Part shown: piece after piece, positions 11,815 to 23,166 of the stretch
How positions within the stretch are numbered: the first letter of the stretch is position 1
How the letters are laid out: every line of letters begins with the position of its first letter
Assembly (NCBI GenBank): GCA_021464525.1
Contig: JADRCO010000123.1
Span: forward strand, 1-51,504
Source of the DNA: Rhizophagus sp. LPA8_4_AMF
Lineage: Eukaryota; Glomeromycota; Glomeromycetes; Glomerales; Glomeraceae
Length of the DNA stretch: 51,504 nt
Reading direction: 5' to 3'
Position numbers and translations under genes: made by a program
The notes under the pieces: generated by a model
The model's database searches: none
Told to the model about the DNA's origin: nothing
The model's input: only the letters and a program-made list of their open reading frames with translations

Positions 11815-12862
11815 TTTTTGCAAATTTTTGAAAATCGATTTCCTTAGGGGGTAACATGCAGGGGGTCGCACTAATTTGATAAAATATAAAAGTACCTATA
11901 TTTCTCAAAACATTGAAATTTAGGTTTTTTTTCTAAGTTATTTTTAGCAATTTTTGGGAATAAACCCGTTTTATTAGCGTTTCAAACGAATTGATTTTGG
12001 TAATCCAAGTGATCCTTTATATACATAGTTATATTATTTATGATCTCAATAAATAATCTCTATTTTAACAGGCATGTTTAGTTGCCGCACTTCCCAATAC
12101 CTCGTTCAATACACAGGGTTTTCTCTCTGGAGTCACACTTAACCACTTTTTTCCTCGCACATGAAACTTAATATCGTTAGTATTTTTTTTAGTTCTGTTT
12201 ACTGTGGAAACAAAGAAAGTGAGAAGATTTACCATTATTTTGATATTTTACTTTCCGTTTCTTTGTTTTCTTGTCAAATTTTAACACATGGTTAAAATAA
12301 TTATATAGTTGTTTGACTTGCGCCACAAGAAAAATGAGCAATATTTAAATGCTTTTTATGGCGCAGCAAATAGTTTTCTCTGACCACTTTCTTATGGATA
12401 AAGCATGTACATCTGCTGCGCCAGCTCTATTTAGTACAGTAAAAACGGGATAAAAATATTATTAGATGGCGATATCACAGATAATTTATTTTTATAATCC
12501 TCAAGGCTTTAAGATTCTTGATAAGACTGTTTCTGCCTTGGTTTATAATGTGGTACATCAAAGTTTGCAATTAAAAAATTCATTAAAGCTCTAGTAAAGA
12601 GGCCACCATTAACGAGGTGCGTTACTGATACATTATGAAAAAGCTTATTGTATAAGTATTTACAATTGTTTATTTCTAGATTTATTTGACGGAAATGGCA
12701 AATTCTCATCTGAATATAATTCAATTCCAAATTACAAGGTAAATATCAATCTATAATGATTTTTTTTTGACATGTTTTTGGTATTTTTTAGATAAAATAA
12801 ATCTGAATATGGTGAAGGTGGAACAATTGGGAAAATATTTAAGATGATGCCAAGAGTTTTGA
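11815..12862. other. Spacer, one doubtful open frame
   Basis: Mostly AT-rich non-coding sequence. On the minus strand, 12509-12730 is open for 73 codons with plausible protein character (for example HLVNGGLFTRALMNFLIANF) but no ATG at the start and no recognised domain. It may be an exon or a remnant of a decayed gene. Confidence 0.35.
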
Positions 12863-12946
12863 ATGGTTAAGGATATCGCAAGTGCAATTTCATGGTTGCA
12901 TGATGATGTGGGAATCATACACGGGGATCTTGTAAATATACTATAG
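12830..12946 (+). pseudogene. Protein kinase catalytic-loop fragment
   Basis: From 12863 the plus strand reads DIASAISWLHDDVGIIHGDL followed by VNIL and a stop. This is the catalytic-loop region of a eukaryotic protein kinase: alpha-E helix, then the HGD version of HRD, with the Asn four residues on. Just before it, in another frame, DDAKSFEWL continues the same domain, so there is a frameshift, with an earlier stop as well. The rest of the kinase is not visible here. It is a host-gene relic of an expanded fungal kinase type, not a working gene. Confidence 0.65.
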
Positions 12947-13081
12947 TAATGTTATTTCACAATTCATTGTATTTATATTTCATGAATTAACAAGTAAAGA
13001 TAAAAATTTGAGTTTACATAACATTGAAAGCATTATTAAATAGCAGCAACAGAAAATTACATAAAAATATCATAAAATAAA

Positions 13082-14047
13082 GAAATCGTAATATTAAAAT
13101 ACTTGTCTCTAAAACCTCCAATTCCAACTCCTTTCTCCTGCTGTTGGACAACTCCAGAGAACGGACATTAGCTTCTCTCTCTCTGAAAGCCATTTCACAC
13201 TCTCTGAGAGAGAGCTCTCTTTCCCTTTCCTCATAAGTTTCTTCATAGAGACTGCACTTTCATCATTCTTAAATCCTTCATGGATCTTCATGAGAAGATC
13301 CGGATTTTTCCATAGAGGACCAACAAATTTTAAGTTTTCCTAAGAAAGAGAAAATTGTTAATTATATGTATAATACATGTGAATAAATAACAAACAAGTT
13401 ACATACAACAAGCTAGAAAGGAAAGCTTTTTTTAACCAAGGAAGGTTCATAACTGGTTCCTCCTTCAGAACCAGTAGACCTTAGTTAAAAAAATTTTACT
13501 TTCATGAAAATAAAATAACTAACAATAATCATTTCCAGAAACTGATCAATGGGAAGGGTTAATAATTAATTCTAGGTTTACCCAATTTTTGATGTTAGTA
13601 AGAAAGAAGTTCAGGTAAGAAACAATCATCAAGTTGACACCTTTCTCAGATCGTTGCAATGCGAACGCTGTGAAAGGCTTGATGATTCAGTTAGATTTAC
13701 CTAAAAGTTTTCCTAGCTAATATCATTACAAAGAAGTTAAGAAAAAAATTTAAGATAAGAAACAATCATCAAGTTGACACCTTTCTCAGATCGTTGCAAT
13801 ACAAACGCTGTGAAAGGCTTGAGGATTCAGTTAAACATATCAAAAAGTTCTCCTAACAACTTTGCAATAAATTGAATAAGAAGCAACTAATAACACCATT
13901 CCATGATTCAGCTAGGAACTTGATGCTGAGAGTTTTTTAGTTTCAGTTCACTAACTGTATGTTAAATTGGTTTGAAATTACTCACCTTTTTCATTTTAAT
14001 AAGGTCTCTAGCTCTACTAATTTCTTCCTCGGACGCGTCTTCATCTA
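13082..14047 (-). pseudogene. Glu-rich coiled-coil gene remnant with intron
   Basis: On the minus strand an acidic exon-like segment (DEDASEEEISRARDLIKMKK, about 13986-14045) ends at a GTGAGT donor. An acceptor near 13340 opens a frame reading ENLKFVGPLWKNPDLLMKIH and then HEGFKNDESAVSMKK. After that the best coding sense moves to another frame, which gives a charged heptad-like run (EERERELSLRECEMAFRERE, then SLELSNSRRKELELEVLE), as in a coiled coil. The frame change suggests a pseudogene, although a further small intron is possible. I do not recognise the family. Nothing identifies its promoter or its 5' end. Confidence 0.45.
13612..13840. repeat. Tandem 140-bp repeat with hairpins
   Basis: Two copies of one unit are 140 bp apart: gtaagaaacaatcatcaag at about 13615 and its counterpart at about 13755. 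Each contains aatcatcaag...cttgatgatt and cctttctcag...ctgtgaaagg as nested inverted repeats, so each can form a hairpin. They lie inside the apparent intron of the coiled-coil remnant. Confidence 0.7.
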
Positions 14048-15597
14048 ATAAGATGGAATTAAAATTTTTTATGAGTGTTAGCCATCTGACAGTGGTCAAA
14101 GTTTTGAATTGACCAACTGTCAAAGTCGACCAATGGCCAATTTTTTAGTTCTTGCTTTTGAAAGTATTGTTCAGTCATATTAATTTATGATATAATTTTT
14201 TTTGTTCAAATGGAGGGTGGGTGGGTATTTATATTTTTATTGCATTGACCACAACAATTTCTAAGCCTTGGAAACACGAAAATTTGTATCATACAAGACC
14301 TTTTTTATCAAACTTTGATGCACAAACAACTTTGGATTTTGCTAAGCCATTTAAGCCATTGATTTTACGTGTTATCTATTAACTCAGCTACCATTAATAT
14401 AGAATATTTTTATTTAATATCAGATTATAAAATTAGGAATTGCCTAAACTAAACGCGAAAAAATTGTATCACACATGACCCTTTTATCAAGCTCCGATGC
14501 ATATCAACTTGGAATTTTGCTTAGTTAACTCAACTATGAATACACTAAAAGCCTCGGAACACGAAAAAAATTGTTATGATTCTATCTATCAGCTTACCAA
14601 CTTGACCATAAGCGCATTCCTACTTAGCGGAGAAATCATAAGTTACTGTGCTTTATTTGTTGCAAGTAGATCAATCACACAAAGCCACATTAGGTATCAA
14701 TAAACCATTTTTTTTTGTATTTCGTATTTTGTCATAATATGCAGTCGTTCAATTGTTTGCTTATAAACTCTAAAATATAGTTGCAACAAAAAGTCTTCTT
14801 AAACAATTTACAGTTGTACTTCTCAGGGATTATATCTGTAGAAAGAAAAATGTTACTAATCCCGACGATATGAAACTTTGGAAAGTTAACGTCAAGAAAG
14901 AAGAGATTAATGATAGAGGACATTTTACAAAAACTTTACGCATGAAGAAGAAATGGAAGGGTGATTAAAATTTTATAGCGTCTAACATCCACTTCGTTAC
15001 TGTCATCACAACCACAGGCACTGGTAAGTGTCTCCCAATATTTTACCTCTCGACAAGAGCAAATATCTTCACCTTTACGAACCCGTATTTTTAAAATTTT
15101 TTAATTTAATGTAGCTGTATCTCGAATGATTAATATTTTTTTAAAGCTTCATTTTGTTTTTTCTATGGTTAATAGCGCATTTTTATTAATCATTTAAATC
15201 TTTTCAGATCACATAATTGTAAAAAATACAAAATAATCATAACCCTATAACTAACCGATCTATCTATTCTATCTCTAAATTATATAATCTATCAACTATA
15301 CTAAAGCGATACAGTATTTAAAAATAACTAATCAAAATTAACTAATCTAAAATAAAAAAAACATTAAAAGAAAATACTTTACTAGAAGGTTTCGTTACAT
15401 TAATCCATTCTCAGCGACAGTAGCGGATTCTGACCAAAAATTCTCCACTTGTCCGTATATCGTTTACTCGTTCACCATATAATTAATTTAACAATACTTA
15501 TAATATAAAAATTCGAATGATAGATCTAAACTAAATTCTAAATCTCCAATATCTCCTTTTTATTCTGAACATCTAGTTTCTCCTATAATTCCAATAT
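14048..15597. other. Spacer with diverged direct repeats
   Basis: A segment near 14265-14350 (ttggaaacacgaaaa, gtatcata, ttttatcaaactttgatgca) recurs in altered form near 14458-14560, about 190 bp on. A palindromic cagtggtcaa...ttgaccaactg stands at 14087-14117. I see no gene. The 68-codon plus-strand frame at 14497-14703 has no coding character I trust. Confidence 0.45.
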
Positions 15598-15908
15598 TAT
15601 TCAATTGGAATTTCTTTCTTCCTCTATAAGTATTGAAATTACCACGCTTTTTTGGCGGTTTGACTTCAGATTCATTTTGAAGGTTCTTCGCACAATGCTT
15701 GTTAATTTCATTATATTCTTCAACAAATTCCTTAGGCCGTCCAGGTGGATTCTTTTGATTCGCACTCTCTTGAGACGTCTACGCCTCCACCCTTATAGAC
15801 CTGTCTAAAGATTTATTAGTTGACCGGCCATCTCTAACTATTTCACGACCTTCTCCGGTTCCAAATTGTTCGTTTTTAGTTCCAGGTTGTTCGAAAGATT
15901 CAAATACC
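15598..15908 (-). pseudogene. Interrupted Lys/Pro-rich coding remnant
   Basis: The minus strand reads coding-like sequence with FGTGEGREIVRDGRS, then PPGRPKEFVEEYNEINK and PPKKRGNFNTYRGRKK. The basic PPKKRG and GRPK pieces suggest a nucleic-acid-binding or nuclear protein tail. The frame is interrupted and has no ATG or visible partner exons. The family is unrecognised, and mobile-element origin is possible. Confidence 0.35.
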
Positions 15909-17139
15909 GTTTTATTCTTTAGTTCGTAAAACGAAAGAAAGGGATTATTTTAATATAAAAAAAAGATTTCGTGCATAAAATGCACTCTAAAGTCTCTGAA
16001 ACGATTAAAAATCGCTGGATATTTTTCAGTCCAACGAATAAAATGTCTAATAATATGTAGCCGGTGAAAAAGTAAAATCATTATAATATCATGTGACCGA
16101 AGGATGAAAATAACAAAAATACCTCGGTCCTTTAGTCAAAAATAAAACCTATTTCCAAGCAGTTTTTTGGATATTATCCGTTATATTTTTTAATCGTTAT
16201 CAAGAGGCACTTTTATAGAACACAAATGCTAGCCAATTATTTTTGTTTAGAAAATATTTCTCTGATTGTTTCAAAGTGTAACGGGAGTTTTTTTATAATT
16301 ACAGTTTTTTTCCATTTCTGAAACGAACTATTTCTTAATTATAACAGTTTATGAGCAAGTCAGAATCTATATTTAGCTCGATTATGCTTGAATATTATCT
16401 AAGGAAATCGTTCTAGTTTAACAATAAAGTCTGTAAAAACACGTGATAGTAAATTCAATAACAAATAACTGCGATTATCATAAAAATTTTACATTATCGA
16501 TATTGTTAAATCTAACTTTCAAGTCACTCTTGACATGTACCATCAATTCTAAAGTTGCATATGAATTATAAATTTTCCGTGCATAAACTTCATACTTTTG
16601 ATCTGTTCTTAATACTTCGCCTATTTTCTCATTTTCATTTTGGCTACATTAGCTTTATGAATACCATCTACCATAATTTTTATTGCATTTTCCATTTGTG
16701 GCTTTTATATCAACCTAATAGTTAAATTTATACTTAATAGTATAATTAACAATTAACGATTTCATTATATCTACAATCAAATTTGCAATGTTGAATGTAA
16801 TAAATACTAATATAACTTTACAAAAATTTAGTTAGACACAGTATTCGTTCAAGAACTTTGCAGCAAAAAGCATTAAAACCAAGTATTTGAAGTTAAGATT
16901 AAAGCCTAAGGAAACGGTCTAACACTCCTTTTACGTCCGGTCTTGTTACGATATGCGCAAGTTGTCTAAAAAACAAGATTTTTTTATGAATTCGAAATTC
17001 CCATGGGTTTCTTTTCTATAGCATTATTGCTTTGACTGATTATGTTTAAGACAGTTTGGTTCATTCGATCTAGTTGAAAACTATCACCTTAGTTTAAATA
17101 ACGCTATAAGAGTAAAGTTATCAATAATGTAAATCTTTT
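15909..17139. other. Spacer without visible gene
   Basis: AT-rich sequence with no sustained open frame and no repeat I could link to others in the window. Confidence 0.5.
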
Positions 17140-17142
17140 TCT

Positions 17143-17331
17143 AGCATCGGCAGGCAAACAAGACTGTGCATCAAGCGGTTCAGAAAAGCCAAGCAGGCCG
17201 GAAGGATCAAACAGGTCGGAAGCTCTGGAGGAATAAATCGCCAGCAATGTCAGCAACACCACCCGTAGCATCACCTGCGGTTTCAAGGCCCGTAACTCCT
17301 ACCCTCCATTTACGCAAAGCACAAATGGATA
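17143..17331 (-). other. GC-rich patch with bacterial-like secretory start
   Basis: About 190 bp with near-balanced base composition stands out from the AT-rich surroundings. On the minus strand it encodes MLRVVLLTLLAIYSSRASD (ATG at 17271) or a form five residues longer from a TTG at 17286. It then continues LFDPSGLLGF...SCLPADARKRF before turning AT-rich. The N-terminus looks like a cleavable signal peptide. A taggag string lies 9 nt before the TTG, a typical bacterial spacing. LFD...LPAD.....F loosely recalls the mature start of bacterial DsbD. It could be a bacterial fragment inserted here or an assembly chimera. It does not look like a working gene of this genome. Confidence 0.4.
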
Positions 17332-17539
17332 AATATCACTATTAATTATAGCGGTGATTCAGGGGAGCAGAAACTATTTTTATTAATTCATGTATTAAAA
17401 AAATAATCTAGGGACATGTTGTATCAATAATAGCCGAAAAGTACAGTATATGTAGCTTTATTATAATAAGTATGTTTTTTGATTGGTTATTTATCACATG
17501 ATTGCCAATCATTTTGAATGCATTTCTTTAGTGTGATTA

Positions 17540-18240
17540 TCTTTAACAAATATAAAGTTTCTCGTATTATTGATTGGCGTTTAAAACTTTTTTAAATAAA
17601 ATATTCTTGGTATTATAACAATAATAATGCGAAATATGCAACGAATTTTGAAGTTAAAAGATCATAACTTTCAAAGATATATCGATGTAGTAACTAGCCA
17701 GAATTTAAATTACACTAACAGCCAGTATCAGTATCAAGATATTTTTACTGATGATCGTATGGTACTCATAATATTTATAAAATTTTGTTCTTAGATTAAC
17801 TTGCATTTATTAGACCAATCCGGAAAGTTACTTGTTGAAGATACAATATATATATATCCATTTATTGGATTACGTACAACATAACATAATTATTTATTAA
17901 GGAGTAACAAGCAATTGGAAATCAAACCGAACGTTTTAGATGCATAATTCGTGTCTCAGAGGAATGAAATGTTTTACATAATTATATACGTTACATGTGA
18001 TTAGAAAATCATAAGTGTTCAAAACATCAAAAAAAAAAAAAAGTAACGTAACACACATCCATTGTGGATACAATCTGTGAATGAATTTGTAGAATTCAAT
18101 ATTTGTATTTGTTGTACTAATTAAAAAGATCATTCAACGTTAATTAAATGCACGATTATGCAGGACATTCATAATTTTTAATTCACGGAGATTTTTTTTT
18201 TTTTCTTTTCTTTTTAGAAAACAAACCAATTTATAAATTT
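17540..18240 (+). pseudogene. Cluster family copy D, fragmented
   Basis: Family sequence is recognisable from the RIIDWCLN region (about 17560) through KLKDHNFQRYIDVVTSQN (17640-17710), the FPDDR.TLV region, and the LLLDQSGKLLVED and YPFIG equivalents (to about 17875). After about 270 bp of unrelated sequence, the RDIHNF equivalent and FLFRK appear near 18160-18235. There are frame changes and no intact exon. This is the most decayed of the longer copies. Confidence 0.7.
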
Positions 18241-19194
18241 AATTTATTTATAATAATATTTATTCAAAATCCGATTACGGATTATTAACAAATCGTTCTG
18301 CAAAATCCAGTTTCGTACATAATAAAAAACTTTCACCGGAAAAAATTTCCGATTTATTTTTGTATCGGCTTTAACCGATATTCTATAAGTAACTTCCTGA
18401 CACAATAATATTAATATCAATTAGGACAAAATTAATTTTTAGTTTATCGTAAAACGTCGAACATGCCAAAGTTTTTTATTCCGCGGAATTTCTATGGATT
18501 CCAAATATAGATATTGTTAAATCAATTTAGGGAGCTATCCGTCATTATAAAATAAAATGTATAGTCGGTTAGTCAGTTATAAGGAAATTTGTTATTTAGA
18601 TATTTGCAAACATTTTGGAGATAACAAGAGATTTTCAAATATCCATTTTTCATAGGAAAAGAAATTTAGCATACTTTTCAAGATTGCAAGTGATACTATC
18701 TTTTTATTTCCTTTACAGTATACAACAAACCATTTTTTTCTGATGATCAACGTCACACATTATTACACTATTTATAGCGTGAATCAATTTTGAAACGCTG
18801 TTTATCATTTATATTGTTTATTTATTATTTATTCATCACAGATAAGATAAAGAAAATGTTTTTCTTTCTTAAAAATATGCATGCATGTAAATTTTAATCA
18901 ATTGTTTTTCTAATTGTGGATGTTTTTTTTCTTCCAAGATTCGTAATATACATTTCCAAATTATCGCCATTTTCTCGTGTTATTTAGTATCCAGAACAAA
19001 GGACATTATTCATCCTAAATGTATCAGGAGCACGTGATAATTTTTTTTTTCTTATTAAGTAATAGTCAGGAAAAAAAATATAAAGTTTTACCTTCTCAAT
19101 TAAATAATCGCTACACAAAAAAAAGGGATTTTCCTTTTCAGTAACCTATTTTTGCATCGCTTTTTAATTACTCGGACTAACTTTTTTTCATCAA
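18241..19194. other. Spacer, upstream region of copy E
   Basis: AT-rich sequence with T-runs. No gene is seen. It does not show the long match to the upstream blocks of A and B, so copy E came from a different duplication. Confidence 0.5.
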
Positions 19195-19203
19195 TATAAA
19201 TGC
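19189..19203 (+). promoter_or_regulatory. TATA-like motif upstream of copy E
   Basis: The motif catcaatataaatgc has its TATA 351 bp before the ATG of copy E, after an actaacttttttt tract. It matches the motif and distance of copies A, B and F. Confidence 0.5.
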
Positions 19204-19545
19204 TTAGCCAAAACCTTTTTTTTTTTTTTTTGAATTATTTTTTTATCAAGTATTGATTTTTTCTATTAACTCATACTTAGTTTATTTATTTTTAATAAGA
19301 GCATAGCAACTAATAAATTTTTATAATTTCATCCTTTTGAACGTTTCCCCTTTTACAAAGTTTTCCCTTTTTAAACGTATTATAATCCTTTTAGCAATAA
19401 TTTATCTGATCTCATATTTCTTGTATTTCTTTATTTAAGTCTATTACGCATTAATTTTTTTTTTGAAATATTATCAGCCATTAAAAAACTTTTGGCTAAA
19501 AATTTATTAATCACCAATAATAATACAATGTTATTAATTATTAAA

Positions 19546-20630
19546 ATGCGATCATCCATTTATTATGATAATATTGATAATGTATCTGAAATATTAGCGA
19601 AATTTTTTAACAGATATACAGACTCTCATATTATAGAATGGTGTTTAAACAAAAACGTTATTGATAGTAATAATGTAAAATACAATATATTAAGGCCAAA
19701 AGATCGTAACTTTCAAAGGTTTATTGATGCAGTAACCAACCGGAACATTGATCCTACCCAAATTACACCAACTTCAAATGTCCAAATATATCAACAAATA
19801 TTTCCTGATGATCGTACAACACTCGTAACTTTCATGAAATTCGTTCTTGGACTAACTTATCTTTTATTAGACAAATCCGGAAATTTACATGTTGAAGATA
19901 TTTATCCATTTATTGGAATTACATACTTTGTATATAATAAAATAGAACATTCTTCATTATTAAATTCTAATCCTAATAATAAAGCTCTTATTTTACGAGA
20001 CATTCGTAATTTATGGAGTATATTTCTTTTTAGAAAGACTAATAGTCATACTAATTTGTAAGTACGATACTTTATTAATTTTACAGTTTAATTTAACTAA
20101 TACGTTTTATAATAATTATTCAAATAGAAATGGTGAATGGGACGTTCTAATTCATGAGACTCAATATCTAACTTTTACTGATTCGAGTAGAGTGTGAGTA
20201 AATTTGTTCTACCTATATAAAATAGGCCAGTTCATTTCTTGATCGTAAATATTGGCTTGTCAGAATTGTGTAACCCGATCAGCGACTCCAAACCAAAGAA
20301 AAGTTAAGAATTTTTTTAAAAAAATGAGGCTGATTGAGTTGAATAGAATTTTGCAATCAGTGGTAAAGCAGACTTAATTCTTTGATTTTGATCACATACT
20401 TGGACATATTAACGGATTTTGCGATAAAAACCTTGATCAAAAGCTGAACTGGCCTAATGTATACGTATACATAACTAATTATGACATAATTTTCGTTTGT
20501 CTCAAATTATAGGGATTTAACACCAGCATTTAATACTATAGATCTTGGTATTTCTCAAACTTCAATACCCTTATCAGTTTATATACAAAATTCGTTAATT
20601 CAAGTACTTAATGATGTAATTAATATTTAA
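19546..20630 (+). CDS. Cluster family protein, copy E (intact, 3 exons)
   Basis: A 231-aa member of the unrecognised family. The exons are 19546-20057, 20128-20193 and 20513-20630, with both introns in phase 2 exactly as in copy A. The start at 19546 aligns with the other copies. An in-frame ATG at 19528 would add six residues. Exon 1 begins MRSSIYYDNIDNVSEILAK and contains RNFQRFIDAVTNRNIDPTQI, FMKFVLGLTYLLLD and YPFIGITYFVYNKI, and ends in the invariant NLWSIFLFRKTNSH. Exon 3 ends VLNDVINI. Intron 2 is 319 nt, long for the family, because it carries a 230-bp transposon. Splice sites are intact, so the gene may still work. Confidence 0.75.
20225..20454. mobile_element. MITE with TA duplication in copy E intron 2
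   Basis: A 230-bp insert flanked by TA (20223-20224 and 20455-20456). Its inverted ends read ggccagttcatttcttgatc and ggccagttcagcttttgatc, so similarity runs about 20 bp. There is no coding capacity. It has a different sequence family from the other small elements in the window. The TA duplication points to Tc1/mariner. Confidence 0.8.
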
Positions 20631-21440
20631 ACTTCTTTAATTAATTTTCGTATTTTGTTATGTAGCCAATCAGATTTGTTTTCAATTTTTCATGGTCGTA
20701 AAACTTGACCCATTTAACTCATCGTTCATTGGCTACTTTGTTTTTATTTTTTAAATGCAGTTCTTAAATTTGTTATTATTACATGTTTTAATTTACATTT
20801 TTATTACATATATTATTATATCTCTTTTAGACAAATAGCATAATCCAAGGTATATAAACTGAAATGAAGGAGAAAAAAAAATGAAATAGACACTACAAAA
20901 TGCAATCCGAGATTCACTACTAGATAATTTTACCCATCGACAAAATTAATTTCTCGAAAAAATCATTATTAATTCTTTTTCCAAATAAAAATATACTTAA
21001 ATCTCATCCCTGTAAAAAAATTTTAAATCGGAATTTCTGTAAAAATTCCGTGAATATGAAACATTTACGGGAAAATAACTAAAAATCTAAGTAACTTAGA
21101 CAATTTCCATGTTTTATGATACATTTACGGAAATAACATGGAATAAAAAAAAACACGGAATAAATAGATAATTTCCATGTTTTATGATACATTTACGGAA
21201 ATAACATGGAATAAAGAAGCATGGAATAAATTTTTTTTATAAAGTAAGTAAATCAATGTCATACGAGTATTTATTGATTGTCCGGACTCCGGAAAAAGCG
21301 GAGATTATTTATAATTAGGTAAAACTTGTGTTATCCCCTGCTTGTTTGTTGATCCTCTAATTGTGTAACATCAAAAAACCTAACACTAGCAGAACGATTT
21401 GTTAATTTAGTGACCTGAACTATGAAGTTGAAATTTGCGA
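20631..21440. other. Spacer with a MITE
   Basis: After copy E there is no gene. A tagccaatcag / cattggcta pair at about 20664-20735 forms a weak inverted repeat. The repeat at 21008-21243 is described separately. Confidence 0.5.
21008..21243 (+). mobile_element. Short MITE-like repeat with internal 68-bp tandem
   Basis: Belongs to the ccctgtaaaaa family seen at 7349, 33021, 49892 and 50542. Here an internal unit (aatttccatgttttatgata plus atttacggaaataacatgg) is duplicated in tandem, starting at 21102 and 21170, an exact 68-bp shift. Tttttttataaag closes the element. Confidence 0.65.
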
Positions 21441-21665
21441 AATACTTTCTTAATATATGCGGATATTAGTAATGAGTAGGATCAATGTTCTGACTGGTTA
21501 CTGCGTCAACAAATATCTTTGTTAAGAACTTTACTCTTAAAACATCATACCATCATTTGTTAGTTATTATGTTATTATTATCAATCACCTAATATGGTAT
21601 TTGCATATACATTTCCGGATATTTATCTTTGACTAATGAAAGCCAATCGACAATCACAATCATTT
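21440..21665 (-). pseudogene. Cluster family scrap H (inverted)
   Basis: The minus strand of 21455-21520 matches the family region encoding RFVDAVTSQNIDPT (aaagatatttgttgacgcag). Weaker similarity to earlier exon 1 sequence extends towards 21665. No frame is intact. It is the remains of an eighth copy. Confidence 0.6.
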
Positions 21666-22837
21666 TTAACATTTCACCGACAATCATTTATTTTTTGTTT
21701 TATTCTCTTGACAAAACAACTATTTATACATAAAACGTTTAAAAATGTATGAAACTTTTCCGATTAATAAAAAAAAAAATTTAAATTTTTTTTCCTAGTA
21801 CAACTCGCACAAACGTATCATATAATACCGAGAAATCTCAACTGCATGTCAGATATGTTAATCATAAGAATTAAATTTTGTACAATGTTTAAAGATATAA
21901 TTTCGCATTATAAATAAAGTTAAAATTAGATGCAGATGTATTGAATAATAAAATGTACTAATATAATATATTTATTGACAAATTTGAAAATAAACCTGTC
22001 AATTAATTAACTTTTAATAATTGATCGTCGATTAAAAATTGAGCCAAACCTGAACATGTATTTTTATTCTCGATTTTAGGCATTATACTATATTTTTTGG
22101 GTATCGATTGAGATGAATAAATATTGGCTTGATTCATTATATATTTTCATTCTCGTCTTGTCTTCTTTTTTTCATTTTATTATTTTTGTATTATATCTCC
22201 TTGTTATTCCCTCGTTATTCCCCTCGTTTTCTCCTCATTTTCTCCTCGTTAACATTTGAAGTCTTACTCTCGTATTATTTTTTTATATAATAATTTTTTA
22301 AAAATTTTCATATTAAATAAAGGTTGTGATGTTTATTGATATCATCAAATATCACAATACCAAATCAGGAAATTCTATTCAAAACAAGGTGATCACCCTA
22401 AACATGGCTTGTTTCAAATTCTGTAACAGTATATGTAGCATTGTGATGCTATGATTGTTTACTTATTTTACTAAAAATATCCTTTCTAAATTTCGCCCGA
22501 TTCACGTCTCAAATTTTTTGTAAATTTCAAATTTTTTTAATTTTTGACAAAATTATTAAAGTATTATCATTGTCATAAAATGATTTACTTTAATGATTAT
22601 ATAACTACAATGTTTATTTAATAAAATTATTATTATGCATTATTGGTTCAAATAACAACATATAATAAGGCCGTTGATTCCGAATTCGTAACTCGTCCAA
22701 ATAATTTATAAATCACCTCAATAAATACTATCTTACTTACACAATAAACAATGGTTTCCTTTTTTCCTTTTAAAGTAATTTCGCTTTTCGTCCACTGTTC
22801 TTTAATCATTCGGCCGAATCATATTATTTTTCTTTGC
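21666..22837. other. Spacer, upstream region of copy F
   Basis: No gene is visible. A pyrimidine-rich patch at 22190-22255 repeats ctcgtt/ctcctc units. The rest is AT-rich. Confidence 0.5.
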
Positions 22838-22855
22838 ATCAGTATAAAATGTTGA
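22838..22855 (+). promoter_or_regulatory. TATA-like motif upstream of copy F
   Basis: The motif catcagtataaaatgttg has its TATA 324 bp before the copy F ATG and is followed by agcaaatc and a T-run. It is closest to the orphan motif at 4848. Confidence 0.5.
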
Positions 22856-23166
22856 GCAAATCTTTTTTTTTTTTAATAATTTTTTTGTCCTCTTCAAGCG
22901 ATCATAATTTATCCTGTAATTATTTATCCATCATAATATTTTAATTATTCAATTCATTTTTGTACATATACATTTTACGCTAGATATCATTCGACCGTTA
23001 AAGAAACTTTGAATAAAAACTTAAACGAATCTGTATAACTCGACAAAGTTTACGATTGCGACTTTCTTCTTTCACTATATATTTTTTTCGAGAGGTTGAT
23101 CTAATAAACACTTGTAATAAACTACGACGATAGAATCTTTTGTTACCAGTACTTATAATGTTAAAA

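Noticed and set aside
14087-14117. Palindrome cagtggtcaa / ttgaccaactg as a Tc1 element end
   Set aside because: It resembles the 10134 element's start only over a few bases, and no second end with TA duplication was found.
19492-19545. N-terminal extension of copy E from an upstream TTG
   Set aside because: The codon is TTG, not ATG, and the extension is not conserved in copies A or F. The ATG at 19546 aligns with the family start.
23140-23166. N-terminal extension of copy F
   Set aside because: It begins at a TTG. The ATG at 23167 (or 23158) fits the family.
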